From positions 62,001 through 126,000 of the forward strand of contig NZ_JAMOIH010000013.1 in NCBI RefSeq assembly GCF_024448955.1: a stretch of DNA of 64,000 nt, written 5' to 3'. This stretch comes from Stutzerimonas stutzeri (GTDB lineage Bacteria; Pseudomonadota; Gammaproteobacteria; Pseudomonadales; Pseudomonadaceae). How positions within the stretch are numbered: the stretch's first letter is position 1; each line of letters opens with the position of its first letter. The notes below the pieces were generated by a model, which did no database searches, was not told where the DNA came from, and saw nothing but the letters and a program-made list of their open reading frames with translations. Positions 45,226-54,917 of this stretch are shown here, in pieces. Made by a program: the position numbers and the translations under genes.

Positions 45226-47964
45226 ATGAGTCAAACGCCCCTGGTTCTGGTGGACGGTTCGTCCTACCTCTATCGTGCTTTCCACGCCCTGCCGCCGCTG
45301 ACCACCTCCACCGGCAAGCCGACCGGCGCGGTGAAGGGCGTGTTGAACATGCTGCTGTCGCTGCGCCGACAGTATCCGGACAGCCCCTTCGCGGTGGTTT
45401 TCGATGCCAAGGGACCGACCTTCCGCGACACGCTGTTCGCTGAATACAAATCCCATCGCCCACCGATGCCGGACGATCTGCGTGGCCAGGTCGAGCCGCT
45501 GCACGCCAGCGTTCGCGCCCTCGGCATGCCGCTGTTGTGCGTGGACGGAGTCGAGGCCGACGACGTGATCGGCACCCTGGCGCGCCAGTGCGCGGCGCTG
45601 GGTCGCGACGTGATCATTTCCACCGGTGACAAGGACATGGCGCAGCTGGTCTGCCCGCACGTGACGCTGGTCAATACCATGACCGGCAGCGTCTACGACA
45701 TCGAGGGCGTCAGGACCAAGTTCGGCGTCGGCCCTGAGCTGATCATCGATTTCCTCGCGCTGATGGGCGACAAGGTCGACAACATTCCCGGCGTGCCGGG
45801 TGTCGGCGAGAAGACCGCCTGCGGCCTGCTCAACGGCATTCCCGGCGGCCTCAAGGGACTCTACCAGAACCTCGACAAGGTCTGCGACCTGCCGATCCGC
45901 GGCGCCAAGTCGCTGGCTGTCAAACTCGAGGAGCACCGCGACGCGGCGTTCATGTCCTACGAGCTAGCGACCATCAAGATCGACGTACCGCTGGATGTCC
46001 AAGTGGGTGACCTGATGCCCGGCGAGCCGCATCGCGAAGCGCTGATCGCGCTCTACCGCGAGCTGGAATTCAAGCAATGGCTGGACGAGCTGCTGCGCGA
46101 GGCCAAGGCGGCGAACTGCGAAGTCACGCCCGAGGATTGCTCGATCCAGGCCGAGGCCGAGTACGACACCCTTCTCGAGCAGGCCGAATTCGACGCCTGG
46201 CTGGCACGCCTACAGACCGCCGACTGCTTCGCCTTCGACACCGAGACCACCAGCATCGACGCCCAGAAGGCGCAGCTGGTGGGCGTTTCCTTCGCGATCG
46301 AAACCGGCAAGGCCGCCTACGTGCCGCTGTGCCATTCCTATATGGGCGTACCGCAGCAACTGGATCGAGACGCGGTGCTCGCCGCACTCAAGCCGCTGCT
46401 TGAAGATCCGGCCAAACGCAAAATTTGCCAGCACGGCAAATACGACATGAACGTGCTGATGCGCTACGGCATAGAAATGCGCGGCATGACCTGCGACACC
46501 ATGCTCGAATCCTACGTGCTTGACGCCACCGCCACGCGCCACGATATGGACAGCCTGGCGTTGAAATATCTCGGTCGCGGCACCATCCGTTTCGAGGACA
46601 TCGCCGGCAAGGGCGCCAAGCAGCTGACGTTTGATCAGATCGCCATCGAGCAGGCCGGGCCCTACGCGGCCGAAGACGCCGACGTCACGCTGCGGCTGCA
46701 CCAGACATTGATGAGCAAGCTCGAAGCCACGCCGTCGCTGCTCAAAGTGCTGAGCGAGATCGAAATGCCACTGGTGCCGGTGCTGGCGCGCATCGAGCGC
46801 AACGGCGCGTTGGTCGACGCCAACCTGCTCGGCCTGCAGAGCGTCGAGCTGGGCGAAAAGCTGGTCGCCCTGGAACGCGAGGCCTATGACATCGCTGGCG
46901 AAGAATTCAACCTCGGTTCGCCCAAGCAGCTGTGCGCCATCCTTTATGAAAAGCTCGGCTGCCCGGTGCTGTCGAAAACCGCCGGCGGCCAGCCCTCGAC
47001 GGCCGAAAGCGTGCTCGCCGAACTGGCCGAGCGCGACTATCCGCTGCCCCAGGTGATCATGCAGCACCGCTCCCTGAGTAAGCTCAAGGGCACCTACACT
47101 GACAAGCTGCCGCAACAGATCAACCCGCGCACCGGACGCATCCACACCAGCTATCACCAGGCGGTTACAGCGACCGGGCGCTTGTCCTCCAGTGACCCGA
47201 ACCTGCAGAACATTCCGATCCGCACCGCCGAGGGCCGCCGCATCCGCCAGGCCTTCGTGGCTGCGCCGGGCTACAAGTTGCTGGCGGCGGATTATTCACA
47301 GATCGAGCTGCGCATCATGGCCCACCTGGCTCAGGACGCCGGCCTGCTGCACGCTTTCCAGAACGACCTGGACGTGCACCGCGCCACCGCCGCCGAGGTC
47401 TTCGGCGTACCGCTGGATGAGGTGAGCAACGACCAGCGCCGCAGCGCCAAGGCGATCAACTTCGGCCTGATCTACGGCATGAGCGCTTTCGGCCTGGCCA
47501 AGCAGATCGATGTCGCGCGCGGCGAAGCGCAGGCCTATATCGACCGCTACTTCGCCCGTTACCCCGGCGTGCTGGCGTATATGGAACGCACCCGTACTCA
47601 GGCCGCCGAGCAGGGCTATGTGGAAACCCTGTTCGGTCGCCGGCTGTATCTGCCCGAGATCAACTCGAAGAACGGCGCCATGCGCAAGGGCGCCGAACGC
47701 ACCGCCATTAACGCGCCGATGCAGGGCACCGCGGCGGACATCATCAAGCGCGCCATGATCGCCGTGGACAACTGGCTGCAGGACAGTGGGCTGGATGCCC
47801 GGGTGATCCTGCAGGTGCACGACGAACTGGTGCTGGAAGTCCGTGATGATTTGGTCGAGCAGGTACGTGCGGCCATTTGCCCGCTAATGAGCCAGGCCGC
47901 CGAGCTGGACGTGCCGCTGTTGGTGGAAGCGGGCGTGGGCGACAACTGGGACGAGGCGCATTGA
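45226..47964 (+). CDS. polA: DNA polymerase I
   Basis: A 912-residue repair and Okazaki-processing polymerase with all three domains. The 5'-3' exonuclease is N-terminal ([31 protein letters not shown]). The 3'-5' exonuclease has [19 protein letters not shown] and [11 protein letters not shown]. The polymerase domain has motif A ([17 protein letters not shown]), the O-helix ([19 protein letters not shown]) and motif C (VHDEL). It begins with [12 protein letters not shown]. It is the last conserved gene before the sRNA and the accessory cluster. Confidence 0.96.
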   Translation: MSQTPLVLVDGSSYLYRAFHALPPLTTSTGKPTGAVKGVLNMLLSLRRQYPDSPFAVVFDAKGPTFRDTLFAEYKSHRPPMPDDLRGQVEPLHASVRALGMPLLCVDGVEADDVIGTLARQCAALGRDVIISTGDKDMAQLVCPHVTLVNTMTGSVYDIEGVRTKFGVGPELIIDFLALMGDKVDNIPGVPGVGEKTACGLLNGIPGGLKGLYQNLDKVCDLPIRGAKSLAVKLEEHRDAAFMSYELATIKIDVPLDVQVGDLMPGEPHREALIALYRELEFKQWLDELLREAKAANCEVTPEDCSIQAEAEYDTLLEQAEFDAWLARLQTADCFAFDTETTSIDAQKAQLVGVSFAIETGKAAYVPLCHSYMGVPQQLDRDAVLAALKPLLEDPAKRKICQHGKYDMNVLMRYGIEMRGMTCDTMLESYVLDATATRHDMDSLALKYLGRGTIRFEDIAGKGAKQLTFDQIAIEQAGPYAAEDADVTLRLHQTLMSKLEATPSLLKVLSEIEMPLVPVLARIERNGALVDANLLGLQSVELGEKLVALEREAYDIAGEEFNLGSPKQLCAILYEKLGCPVLSKTAGGQPSTAESVLAELAERDYPLPQVIMQHRSLSKLKGTYTDKLPQQINPRTGRIHTSYHQAVTATGRLSSSDPNLQNIPIRTAEGRRIRQAFVAAPGYKLLAADYSQIELRIMAHLAQDAGLLHAFQNDLDVHRATAAEVFGVPLDEVSNDQRRSAKAINFGLIYGMSAFGLAKQIDVARGEAQAYIDRYFARYPGVLAYMERTRTQAAEQGYVETLFGRRLYLPEINSKNGAMRKGAERTAINAPMQGTAADIIKRAMIAVDNWLQDSGLDARVILQVHDELVLEVRDDLVEQVRAAICPLMSQAAELDVPLLVEAGVGDNWDEAH

Positions 47965-48009
47965 GGCGAGCGTAGTCGAAGCGAAACGAAATTATTTTCA
48001 TGACTCATT

Positions 48010-48037
48010 GAACTTTTGACGCAAAAGGCGAGTCATA
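48010..48037 (+). promoter_or_regulatory. AlgU/sigma22-type promoter of the sRNA
   Basis: GAACTT (48010-48015), 17-bp spacer, TCATA (48033-48037) match the sigmaE/AlgU consensus GAACTT-N16-17-TCNNA exactly. It begins 45 bp after the polA stop. The predicted transcript start is about 48042-48045, just ahead of the first sRNA hairpin. Confidence 0.75.
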
Positions 48038-48043
48038 GGCTTC

Positions 48044-48173
48044 GGAGGGTGTCAAAACCCTTCGATGCTCCTTGTTGTGTTAAGTGTTGGCAGATCATCT
48101 GGACCTCGCCCTAGCGGTCCGGATTTGGAACCTCGAACTTCCCCCTCCCCCAACGAAGTTCGAGGTTTTTTTT
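48044..48173 (+). ncRNA. ersA: ErsA-like small RNA (Spot 42 position)
   Basis: A predicted RNA of about 130 nt between an AlgU-type promoter and a strong intrinsic terminator, immediately after polA. That is the location of Spot 42 in enterobacteria and of ErsA (about 132 nt, AlgU-dependent, envelope-stress sRNA) in Pseudomonas aeruginosa. Three stems are visible: GGAGGGT/ACCCTTC near 48045-48063, TGGACC/GGTCC(G) near 48098-48121, and the terminator at 48129-48167. The identification rests on position, promoter, length and terminator; the sequence itself was not compared. Confidence 0.75.
48129..48173 (+). terminator. Intrinsic terminator of ersA
   Basis: AACCTCGAACTTC and GAAGTTCGAGGTT form a perfect 13-bp stem with a C-rich loop, followed by a run of eight T (48166-48173). 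This is the strongest Rho-independent terminator in the window. Confidence 0.92.
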
Positions 48174-48590
48174 CGCCTGGACAAAACTCCGGCCCAGACG
48201 AGTCTTCGCGCTCGTCCGGCTGTGCTTTGACAGACCCGACGAACCGCATTTCAACGTCCCTTCTTAGCGGCGAACACCTGTGTTGGCTGCAGATATCCCT
48301 GCGCGAACCGCTAATCGCTAGCCATCGCAGCGCCTGATTAGGTGCTGAAAAAGCAAAATGAAATTTATGGAAAAGCCATTTGCTAGGCTGCGAATCTTAG
48401 ACTAACGTCCAAAGTGAATTATGAATTCATTTTGATCAGTCAGCTGCGCGGCCCGGCAAATGCGTGAGTTCTACTCGTCACTCTTCCCGTTCTATTGCTG
48501 CAAAGAACAGCGACGAACTGACCGAACGGGAAAGAAATTGGGCTTTGCGGCGTTGGGTACCAACAAAAATAACAATCAGTGGAGATCCAT
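48174..48590. other. 417-bp gap upstream of the TRAP operon
   Basis: The left part is GC-rich, while from about 48340 the base composition turns AT-rich (AAAAGCAAAATGAAATTTATGG). ATGAATTCAT at 48421-48430 is a perfect 10-bp palindrome in a TGAATT-rich setting and may be an operator for the GntR regulator encoded at the other end of the cluster. No gene was found. engB, expected divergent from this spot in Pseudomonas, is absent. Confidence 0.45.
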
Positions 48591-49562
48591 ATGAAAGGCT
48601 CAAAGAAAGCGCTTCTTGCATCAGTACTGGCCCTCGGCGTTTCGGTAGCACAGGCTGCTGATACCCAAATCAAATTTGGTCATGTGGGCGGGCCAGGCTC
48701 CCTATTTGAGATAACAGCTAACGAATTCGCTCGGATCGCTAATGAAAAACTGGATGGGTATGAGGTTGTGCCTTACGGCTCCAGTCAGCTCGGTAGTGAT
48801 TCGCAAATGCTAAACAAGCTCAAGTTAGGCACGCTTGATCTGGCGTTGCCCTCCACGGTCATGAGCAGCGTCAGCCCCGAGTTCTCGCTGTTCGAAATGC
48901 CGTACCTGATCAAGGATCGGGAACACATGAAGAAGGTTCGCGACGAAGTAGTGCGCGATGTCATGTACAAAGCGGCGGAAAAAAGAAACCTGAATATCAT
49001 TGCCGTGTGGGAGAACGGCAGCCGGCAGATCACCAATAACAGCCGTCCGATCGTAGTACCCAAAGATCTCGAAGGGCTAAAGCTAAGGACGCCGAACGGG
49101 ATCTGGCGCGTTGAAATGTTCAAGGGCTACGGCGCTAACCCCGCGCCCATGGCGCTCTCCGAAGCCTTCGTTGCATTGCAGACCGGCGCGATGGATGGCC
49201 AGGAAAACCCGCTCGTCCAGATTTACTCGCAGCGTTTCCATGAGGTTCAACGTTTTCTTTCCTTGTCCAACCATGTCTACACCCCGGCGTTTGTGGTGGC
49301 AGGCGCCAGCTGGAAGCGTTTGCCGGAAGAGGTGAGAACAGTGCTGTCGGATGCAGCGATGGAAGTTGAAGACTTTGCTCTAAAACAAGGCGAGGAGCTT
49401 GATAACAGCCTTGTCGAAAAGATGAAAGAGGCTGGCATGGAGATCAACGAGGTTGACCAGCAAGCGTTCATTGACGGCTCGGATGCAATTTATGCGAAGT
49501 TTTCCGAGGAAGTTGATGGCGGCAAAGAAATGCTGGAAAAAGTAAGGCAGCTCCGCGACTGA
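48591..49562 (+). CDS. TRAP transporter substrate-binding protein (DctP family)
   Basis: A 323-residue periplasmic solute receptor for a tripartite ATP-independent transporter. GGAG is six bases upstream of the ATG (MKGSKKALLASVLALGVSVAQA, signal peptide). DctP landmarks include VPYGSSQLGSDSQMLNKLKL, the carboxylate-binding Arg in LKLRTPNGIWRVEM, and ALQTGAMDGQENPLVQIYS. The conserved arginine points to an organic acid substrate, whose identity is unknown. First gene of a nine-gene accessory cluster; GC and codon use are lower than in the flanking core genes. Confidence 0.9.
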   Translation: MKGSKKALLASVLALGVSVAQAADTQIKFGHVGGPGSLFEITANEFARIANEKLDGYEVVPYGSSQLGSDSQMLNKLKLGTLDLALPSTVMSSVSPEFSLFEMPYLIKDREHMKKVRDEVVRDVMYKAAEKRNLNIIAVWENGSRQITNNSRPIVVPKDLEGLKLRTPNGIWRVEMFKGYGANPAPMALSEAFVALQTGAMDGQENPLVQIYSQRFHEVQRFLSLSNHVYTPAFVVAGASWKRLPEEVRTVLSDAAMEVEDFALKQGEELDNSLVEKMKEAGMEINEVDQQAFIDGSDAIYAKFSEEVDGGKEMLEKVRQLRD

Positions 49563-49647
49563 TAGGTGATATCTCCGTTGTGCATGACTTGCTCATCCCG
49601 CAAGTCATGCACGGAACAATTGAGGGTCGATTTATCAGGAGGAACTG

Positions 49648-50172
49648 ATGAGCTCATTTAAAAAAGGTTACTTCAAGCTTCTTGAAGTCATCGTTGTAAT
49701 CAACATCATCGCGCTGGCAGCGGTTGTTACAATCGGATTTGTTTCACGCCTGGTCGGTTCGCCCTTTAGCTGGTACGACGAAGTCGCATCCGTAGGATTG
49801 GCCTGGCTGACCTACTACGGAGCCGCACTGGCTGCGGCAAAGGGCGCCCACATAGGCTGCCCAAGTGTCATTAATTACTTCTCCCCAAAGGTACGGCTGC
49901 CGATTGCACTTATCGCAGAGGCGATCACGATCGGTTTCTTCGTACTGCTCGCATATACCGGCATGCAGGTAGTGACCATTCTCGAAGGCTCAACGCTGGT
50001 CAGCCTGACCAATGTTTCGCTGCAGGTTACGCAATCTGTCATTCCGATCGGAGCGGTCATGTTCATCGTTGCCGAGTTATTGCGGATGCCCGAAGTCATT
50101 GCGAGCGCCAAAGGCGCTGGGTTCGTCGACCATGAACTGGAAGAGCTAGAGGTTGAGCTCGCGAAAAGCTGA
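49648..50172 (+). CDS. TRAP transporter small permease (DctQ family)
   Basis: A 174-residue four-helix membrane subunit. It opens MSSFKKGYFKLLEVIVVINI and has the conserved SWYDEVASVGLAWLTYYGAALAAAKGAHIGC, typical of DctQ. It couples the large permease with the periplasmic receptor. AGGAGG lies just upstream. The DNA is notably less GC-rich than core genes. Confidence 0.9.
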   Translation: MSSFKKGYFKLLEVIVVINIIALAAVVTIGFVSRLVGSPFSWYDEVASVGLAWLTYYGAALAAAKGAHIGCPSVINYFSPKVRLPIALIAEAITIGFFVLLAYTGMQVVTILEGSTLVSLTNVSLQVTQSVIPIGAVMFIVAELLRMPEVIASAKGAGFVDHELEELEVELAKS

Positions 50173-50224
50173 GTTCCGAACGATCCCATCGAGCCGCAGA
50201 ACTGCGCGCTCAGGAGAATAATAA

Positions 50225-51511
50225 ATGACCATTCTTTACATGTTCCTTGGCCTTGTTCTGCTCATTCTAATCAATGTGCCTGTCGCCATAGCACTCGGCC
50301 TCATTGGCGCGGCTGCGACTTTCGCCACTTATGGTGTCTCGGCACTTCCCAACATAGGCATGGTGATGTTCGACGGGGCGACCAGCTTCCCGCTGATTGC
50401 GATTCCGTTGTTCATCCTGGCCGGTGCCATCATGAATGCTTCAAGTATTTCACGGCGCCTCATTGATCTCGCATCAGCGATGCTGGGGTTCATAAAAGGT
50501 GGGCTGTCGATGGTGACCATTGGCGCTTCTATCTTTTTCGCGGAAATTTCCGGCTCTGCGGTAGCAGGCGTTTCGGCCATTGGTAGCATCATGATTCCGG
50601 CGATGAAGAAAAAAGGGTACTCCAAAGAGTATTCGGCGGCTCTTTCATCCTCTGCCGCCAGTCTGGCGATCATCCTGCCACCTTCGATCCCCATGATTCT
50701 TTATGCGGTTATGTCTGGGGAGTCAGTGGTCAAGATGTTTGTTGCCGGCATTTTTCCAGGGATTCTCGGGGCCTTGGGTTTAGCCGCCATGTGCTACTAC
50801 TTGGCTAAAAAGAACAACTTTCCATCGGAAGGAAAGTTCCGGGCAGGAAAACTCTGGGAAGCATTCAAAGGCTCCATCTGGGCCTTGTCGATTCCGGTAA
50901 TTATTCTTGGAGGGATTTTCGGTGGCATTGTAACCGCGACAGAGGGTGCCGCACTGGCGGTCGTTGTTGCCATTTTCATCAGTGCTTTCGTATACCGGGA
51001 GTTCACCTTCAAAACTTTCTACAAGGCATGCCTTGATGCAGGTATACAAACTGCAGTGGTCATGCTCCTTGTTGCAAGTTCGGCCGTAGTTGGCCTCTAT
51101 TTGACCGAGACGCAGCTTCCACAGCAGTTGGCCACCTCGATCAGCGAATGGACTAGCAACAAGTATGTAATCCTGGCTTTGTTGAACGTGATCTTCCTGA
51201 TACTTGGGGTCTTTCTGCACTCTGCCGCTGCGATAATTCTGGTTGTGCCGATTGTATTGCCGCTGATTCTTGCGGTTGGCATCGACCCCATTCACTTCGG
51301 TTTGATCGTCACGCTTAATTTGGCAATCGGGCAACAAACACCGCCGGTAGCCAGCGTTCTGATCGCTTCCTGCTCAATAGCCAAGTCGGATATTTGGGCA
51401 ACCAGCCGAACCAACCTATGGTTCCTCGGCGTGCTCTTCGCAATCCTGATCATGAACACTTACATCCCGGCCGTTGCGATGTCACTGGTCAACTTTGTGT
51501 ATGGCAGTTGA
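50225..51511 (+). CDS. TRAP transporter large permease (DctM family)
   Basis: A 428-residue, about twelve-span permease. The DctM pattern is clear: PLFILAGAIMNASSISRRLIDL, EISGSAVAGVSAIGSIMIPAM, and GQQTPPVASVLIASCSIAKSD near the C-terminus. It imports the solute with a sodium gradient. AGGAG is ten bases upstream. It completes the DctPQM importer. Confidence 0.92.
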   Translation: MTILYMFLGLVLLILINVPVAIALGLIGAAATFATYGVSALPNIGMVMFDGATSFPLIAIPLFILAGAIMNASSISRRLIDLASAMLGFIKGGLSMVTIGASIFFAEISGSAVAGVSAIGSIMIPAMKKKGYSKEYSAALSSSAASLAIILPPSIPMILYAVMSGESVVKMFVAGIFPGILGALGLAAMCYYLAKKNNFPSEGKFRAGKLWEAFKGSIWALSIPVIILGGIFGGIVTATEGAALAVVVAIFISAFVYREFTFKTFYKACLDAGIQTAVVMLLVASSAVVGLYLTETQLPQQLATSISEWTSNKYVILALLNVIFLILGVFLHSAAAIILVVPIVLPLILAVGIDPIHFGLIVTLNLAIGQQTPPVASVLIASCSIAKSDIWATSRTNLWFLGVLFAILIMNTYIPAVAMSLVNFVYGS

Positions 51512-51577
51512 TAGACGCTGATGTTCAAGCCTTCTGCTGCCACTAACTGGCGGCAACAAATCGAAGGAATGAGTGTG

Positions 51578-52369
51578 ATGAGTGATCAGAACCAGGGCAC
51601 CGTTGAATGCCATATCAAGCAGGGCGTGGCTTGGGTCGGATTCAATCGACCCGAAAGCCGCAATGCCATGACCTGGCATATGTACGAATCGCTGGCAGAT
51701 ATATGCCAACAAGTAGATGCCGACCCGGCGGTGAATGCGGTGATATTCCATGGCTGCGGGGGCGATGCCTTTGTCGCAGGTACGGATATCAAGCAGTTCA
51801 CCGGTTTCGATGGCGAGCAGGGTGTTGCATATGAGCGCCGTATCGATAGTGCCATCGCCGGCCTGGAAACCATGCGCAAACCTACCATTGCCTTGCTCGA
51901 AGGGTTCTGTGTCGGTGGCGGCGCGGCCATTGCCTTGGCGTGTGATTTTCGCTACTGCACGCCGTCATTGAAGTTCGGTGTTCCTATCGCCAGGACGCTG
52001 GGCAACTGCCTGTCCGTGACTAATGTTTCACGCTTGATGGACTTGATAGGCGTCGCGCGCACCAAGGAAGTGCTCATGGCCGCGAAGTTCATCGAGGCAC
52101 CCGAAGCAGCCTTGATCGGTTTGGTTAGCGAAATCTTCGACGCAGACGCTATCAGGCAGGAAGTCGGCAACCGAGCGCAGGCGTTCGCCAGTCGAGCTCC
52201 GCTGACGGTGCAAGCATCGAAAGAGGTCATCAATCGCGTGCTTGCACATCGACGTGCGGCCGCGGATGCCAGTGACGACTGGGTGCGGGCCTGTTACGGC
52301 AGCCAAGATTTCAAGGCAGCGGTCGGCAAGTTCGTTCACAAGACATCCTTTGAATGGACCGGGCGATAG
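51578..52369 (+). CDS. Crotonase-fold CoA protein lacking both classical catalytic glutamates
   Basis: A 263-residue enoyl-CoA hydratase/isomerase family member. The ATG giving MSDQNQGTVECH has AAGGA nine bases upstream; the ATG nine bases earlier is too close to it. Oxyanion-hole segments are FVAGTDIKQF and CVGGGAAIALACD. At the positions of rat crotonase Glu144 and Glu164 it has Ala117 (GGGAAIA) and Ile137 (FGVPIAR), so ordinary syn-hydration is unlikely. It may be a hydrolase, isomerase, decarboxylase or lyase acting on a CoA ester. It follows dctM by 66 bp and precedes a CoA-transferase. Confidence 0.8.
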   Translation: MSDQNQGTVECHIKQGVAWVGFNRPESRNAMTWHMYESLADICQQVDADPAVNAVIFHGCGGDAFVAGTDIKQFTGFDGEQGVAYERRIDSAIAGLETMRKPTIALLEGFCVGGGAAIALACDFRYCTPSLKFGVPIARTLGNCLSVTNVSRLMDLIGVARTKEVLMAAKFIEAPEAALIGLVSEIFDADAIRQEVGNRAQAFASRAPLTVQASKEVINRVLAHRRAAADASDDWVRACYGSQDFKAAVGKFVHKTSFEWTGR

Positions 52370-52402
52370 CCTTCCGATCAATTTCCGGCAGTGAGGAATT
52401 CC

Positions 52403-53590
52403 ATGCTCCCGTTGAACAATATAAAAATACTCGATGTATCCCAGATCATGGCCGGGCCTTACTGCACCATGGTTTTGGGAGACATGGGCGCAGAAGTCAT
52501 CAAGGTCGAGAAGGCCAACGGCGGCGATGACAGCCGGCAAATGGGCCCGTACGTTAATGACGAATCCACCTGTTTCTCCCAGATCAACCGGAACAAGAAG
52601 AGCATTTCGCTGAACTTGAAGGATCAGCGCGCCAAGGACGTGTTTTACCGACTGGCCAGTGAGGCCGATGTAATCGTGGAGAACTATCGCCCCGGCGTGA
52701 CTCAGTCTCTGCAAATCGATTACGAGACCATCAAAAAGCTCAATCCGGGCATCATTTACTGCTCCATTTCAGGCTATGGACAGACCGGCCCGTACAGCAA
52801 CAAGGGTGGTTTCGATCTGGTTGCGCAGGGCATGAGCGGCCTCATGTCGATGACTGGCGAGCCGGGTCGACGCCCTGTGAAAACGGGTATTGCGGTATAC
52901 GACATAGGCGCGGGGATCACTGCGGTCTATTCCATTCTCGCGGCGTACATCCACAAGATGAACACGGGGGAAGGGCAACACATCGATATCGCCATCACCG
53001 AATGCGGTTTGCCGTGGTTCAGCTGGGAGGCAGCCGCCTATTTCTCGGAGGGGAGGGTGCCGGAGCCAACAGGGTGGCGGCACCGAGTCTCCGCGCCTTA
53101 TCAGGCATTCAAGACCCAAGACGGCTTTTTGATGCTCGGTTGTGCCAACCAGCGGACCTGGGAGCGCTTTTGCCTCGATGTCATAGCACGCCCCGATCTG
53201 ATCGATGATCCGCGCTTTGCAACGAACAGTGACCGCGGGCGCAATGTTGAAGTGCTCGAAGCCGTTATCGAAGACATCCTGACCCAACAGGACATGAACC
53301 ACTGGCTTGAGCTTTGCGACGTGGCTGGCGTCCCGGCAGGCCCGATCAACAACTTCGCCCAAGCCATGGAAGACGAACATTTTCTCGCCCGCGGCATGGT
53401 TCAGGAGGTCGATCATCCGTTGATCGGCAAAATGAAAACGATTGGTTTCCCGGCCAAGTTTTCCCGCACGCCTCTGCAGATTCGTCGGCCGGCACCGCTT
53501 TTTGCCCAGCATACAGACGAGATCCTTCGCGGCATTGGTATCAGCGAGGAGGAAGTGGGCCGATTAAGGGGGGAGGGTTGCATCAGGTAA
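52403..53590 (+). CDS. Class III CoA-transferase (CaiB/BaiF family)
   Basis: A 395-residue CoA-transferase that activates or deactivates a carboxylic acid as its CoA ester. It begins MLPLNNIKILDVSQIMAGPYC, with GAGG eight bases upstream. Typical elements are GDMGAEVIKVEKANGGDD, ENYRPGVTQSL and the catalytic Asp167 in GIAVYDIGAGITAVYSIL. The family covers formyl-, carnitine-, mesaconyl- and itaconate-CoA transferases, and no member can be picked from sequence. It lies 33 bp after the crotonase gene. Confidence 0.88.
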   Translation: MLPLNNIKILDVSQIMAGPYCTMVLGDMGAEVIKVEKANGGDDSRQMGPYVNDESTCFSQINRNKKSISLNLKDQRAKDVFYRLASEADVIVENYRPGVTQSLQIDYETIKKLNPGIIYCSISGYGQTGPYSNKGGFDLVAQGMSGLMSMTGEPGRRPVKTGIAVYDIGAGITAVYSILAAYIHKMNTGEGQHIDIAITECGLPWFSWEAAAYFSEGRVPEPTGWRHRVSAPYQAFKTQDGFLMLGCANQRTWERFCLDVIARPDLIDDPRFATNSDRGRNVEVLEAVIEDILTQQDMNHWLELCDVAGVPAGPINNFAQAMEDEHFLARGMVQEVDHPLIGKMKTIGFPAKFSRTPLQIRRPAPLFAQHTDEILRGIGISEEEVGRLRGEGCIR

Positions 53591-53672
53591 GCGGGATTTT
53601 TTGCTAATCGACGATGAATTCAAAACGCAAAATACAAAAATAACCAATAGCGAAAGACTACGGAGATATTCC

Positions 53673-54881
53673 ATGTTGAAGCTCGATTTTCATTTATCTG
53701 GCCGCCATTTCCTCCAAATTCCGGGGCCATCTCCTGTGCCGGATCGCATCCTGCGGGCCATGAGCCTACCCACGATCGACCACCGCGGACCGGAGTTTGG
53801 CGCGCTGGGTCTGGAGGTGCTGGGTAAGATCCAGAAGATCTTCAAGACTGTGCATCCCGTTGTCATCTACCCCGCATCAGGCACGGGCGCTTGGGAAGCG
53901 GCGCTGACCAATACGCTGTCACCCGGTGACAAGGTGCTGATGTTCGAAACCGGCCACTTCGCCACGCTGTGGGAGAAGATGGCACGCCGTTTAGGGGTTG
54001 AACCTGAGTTTCTTGGTTTGCCAGGCTACGAAGGCTGGCGCGCCGGCGTGCAGGCGGACATGATCGAACGCCGCCTGAAGGAAGATGCCGAGCACAGCAT
54101 CAAAGCGGTATGTGTCGTTCACAACGAGACCTCCACTGGCGTGACCAGCGATATCGCCGCGGTACGGCGGGCCATGGATGCGGCGGGGCATCCGGCACTC
54201 TTGATGGTGGATACCATTTCAGGACTGGCCTGTGCCGATTATCAGCACGACGCTTGGGGTGTCGACGTCACGATTTCCGGGTCGCAGAAAGGCCTGATGC
54301 TACCGCCAGGCATCAGCTTTAACGCGCTGTCAGATAAGGCGCTTCAAGCCAGCCGTACCTCCCAATTGCCAAAAAGCTTCTGGGCCTGGGACGAAATCGT
54401 CGAGGCCAACAAAACTGGCTACTGGCCGTACACACCCAATACCAATCTGCTTTATGGCTTGAACGAAGCGCTGGACATGATCCTCGGGGAAGGCCTGGAT
54501 AACGTATTTCTCCGTCATCAGCGCTGGGGGGCGGGAGTGCGCACCGCTGTCGAAGCCTGGGGATTGGAAGTGCAATGCCTGGACCCTGCCGTCCACTCAC
54601 CGGTCCTGACCGGCGTCGTGATGCCAGAAGGTGTAGATGCCGATGCGATTCGCCGGCTGGTTTACGAGCGTTTCGATCTCTCCTTAGGCATGGGGCTCGG
54701 CAAGGCCAAGGGAAAGATGTTCCGTATCGGTCACTTGGGTGATTGCAATGACCTGACTCTAATCGCAGCTCTCGGTGGCTGCGAGGCGGGAATGAAGTTA
54801 TCCGGCGTTGAGTTGAAGGGAAGTGGAGTGCTAGCGGCGCTGGATTATTTTGCCGCTAATCCGCTGCGGACCGCCAACTGA
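53673..54881 (+). CDS. Class V aminotransferase, serine/alanine-glyoxylate type
   Basis: A 402-residue PLP enzyme. GGAG lies eight bases before the ATG giving MLKLDFHLSGRHFLQIPGP. The class V pattern is complete: IPGPSPVPDRIL, PTIDHRGPEF, ASGTGAWEAAL, VHNETSTGV, VDTISGLACAD, and the PLP lysine in ISGSQKGLMLPPG (Lys206). It is related to serine-glyoxylate and aspartate-glyoxylate (BhcA) aminotransferases. It would convert glyoxylate or a similar 2-oxoacid to the amino acid; donor and acceptor are not established. Confidence 0.88.
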   Translation: MLKLDFHLSGRHFLQIPGPSPVPDRILRAMSLPTIDHRGPEFGALGLEVLGKIQKIFKTVHPVVIYPASGTGAWEAALTNTLSPGDKVLMFETGHFATLWEKMARRLGVEPEFLGLPGYEGWRAGVQADMIERRLKEDAEHSIKAVCVVHNETSTGVTSDIAAVRRAMDAAGHPALLMVDTISGLACADYQHDAWGVDVTISGSQKGLMLPPGISFNALSDKALQASRTSQLPKSFWAWDEIVEANKTGYWPYTPNTNLLYGLNEALDMILGEGLDNVFLRHQRWGAGVRTAVEAWGLEVQCLDPAVHSPVLTGVVMPEGVDADAIRRLVYERFDLSLGMGLGKAKGKMFRIGHLGDCNDLTLIAALGGCEAGMKLSGVELKGSGVLAALDYFAANPLRTAN

Positions 54882-54917
54882 CGCCGTTGCAGCTCTGATG
54901 GGAACCAGGAGTTCACG

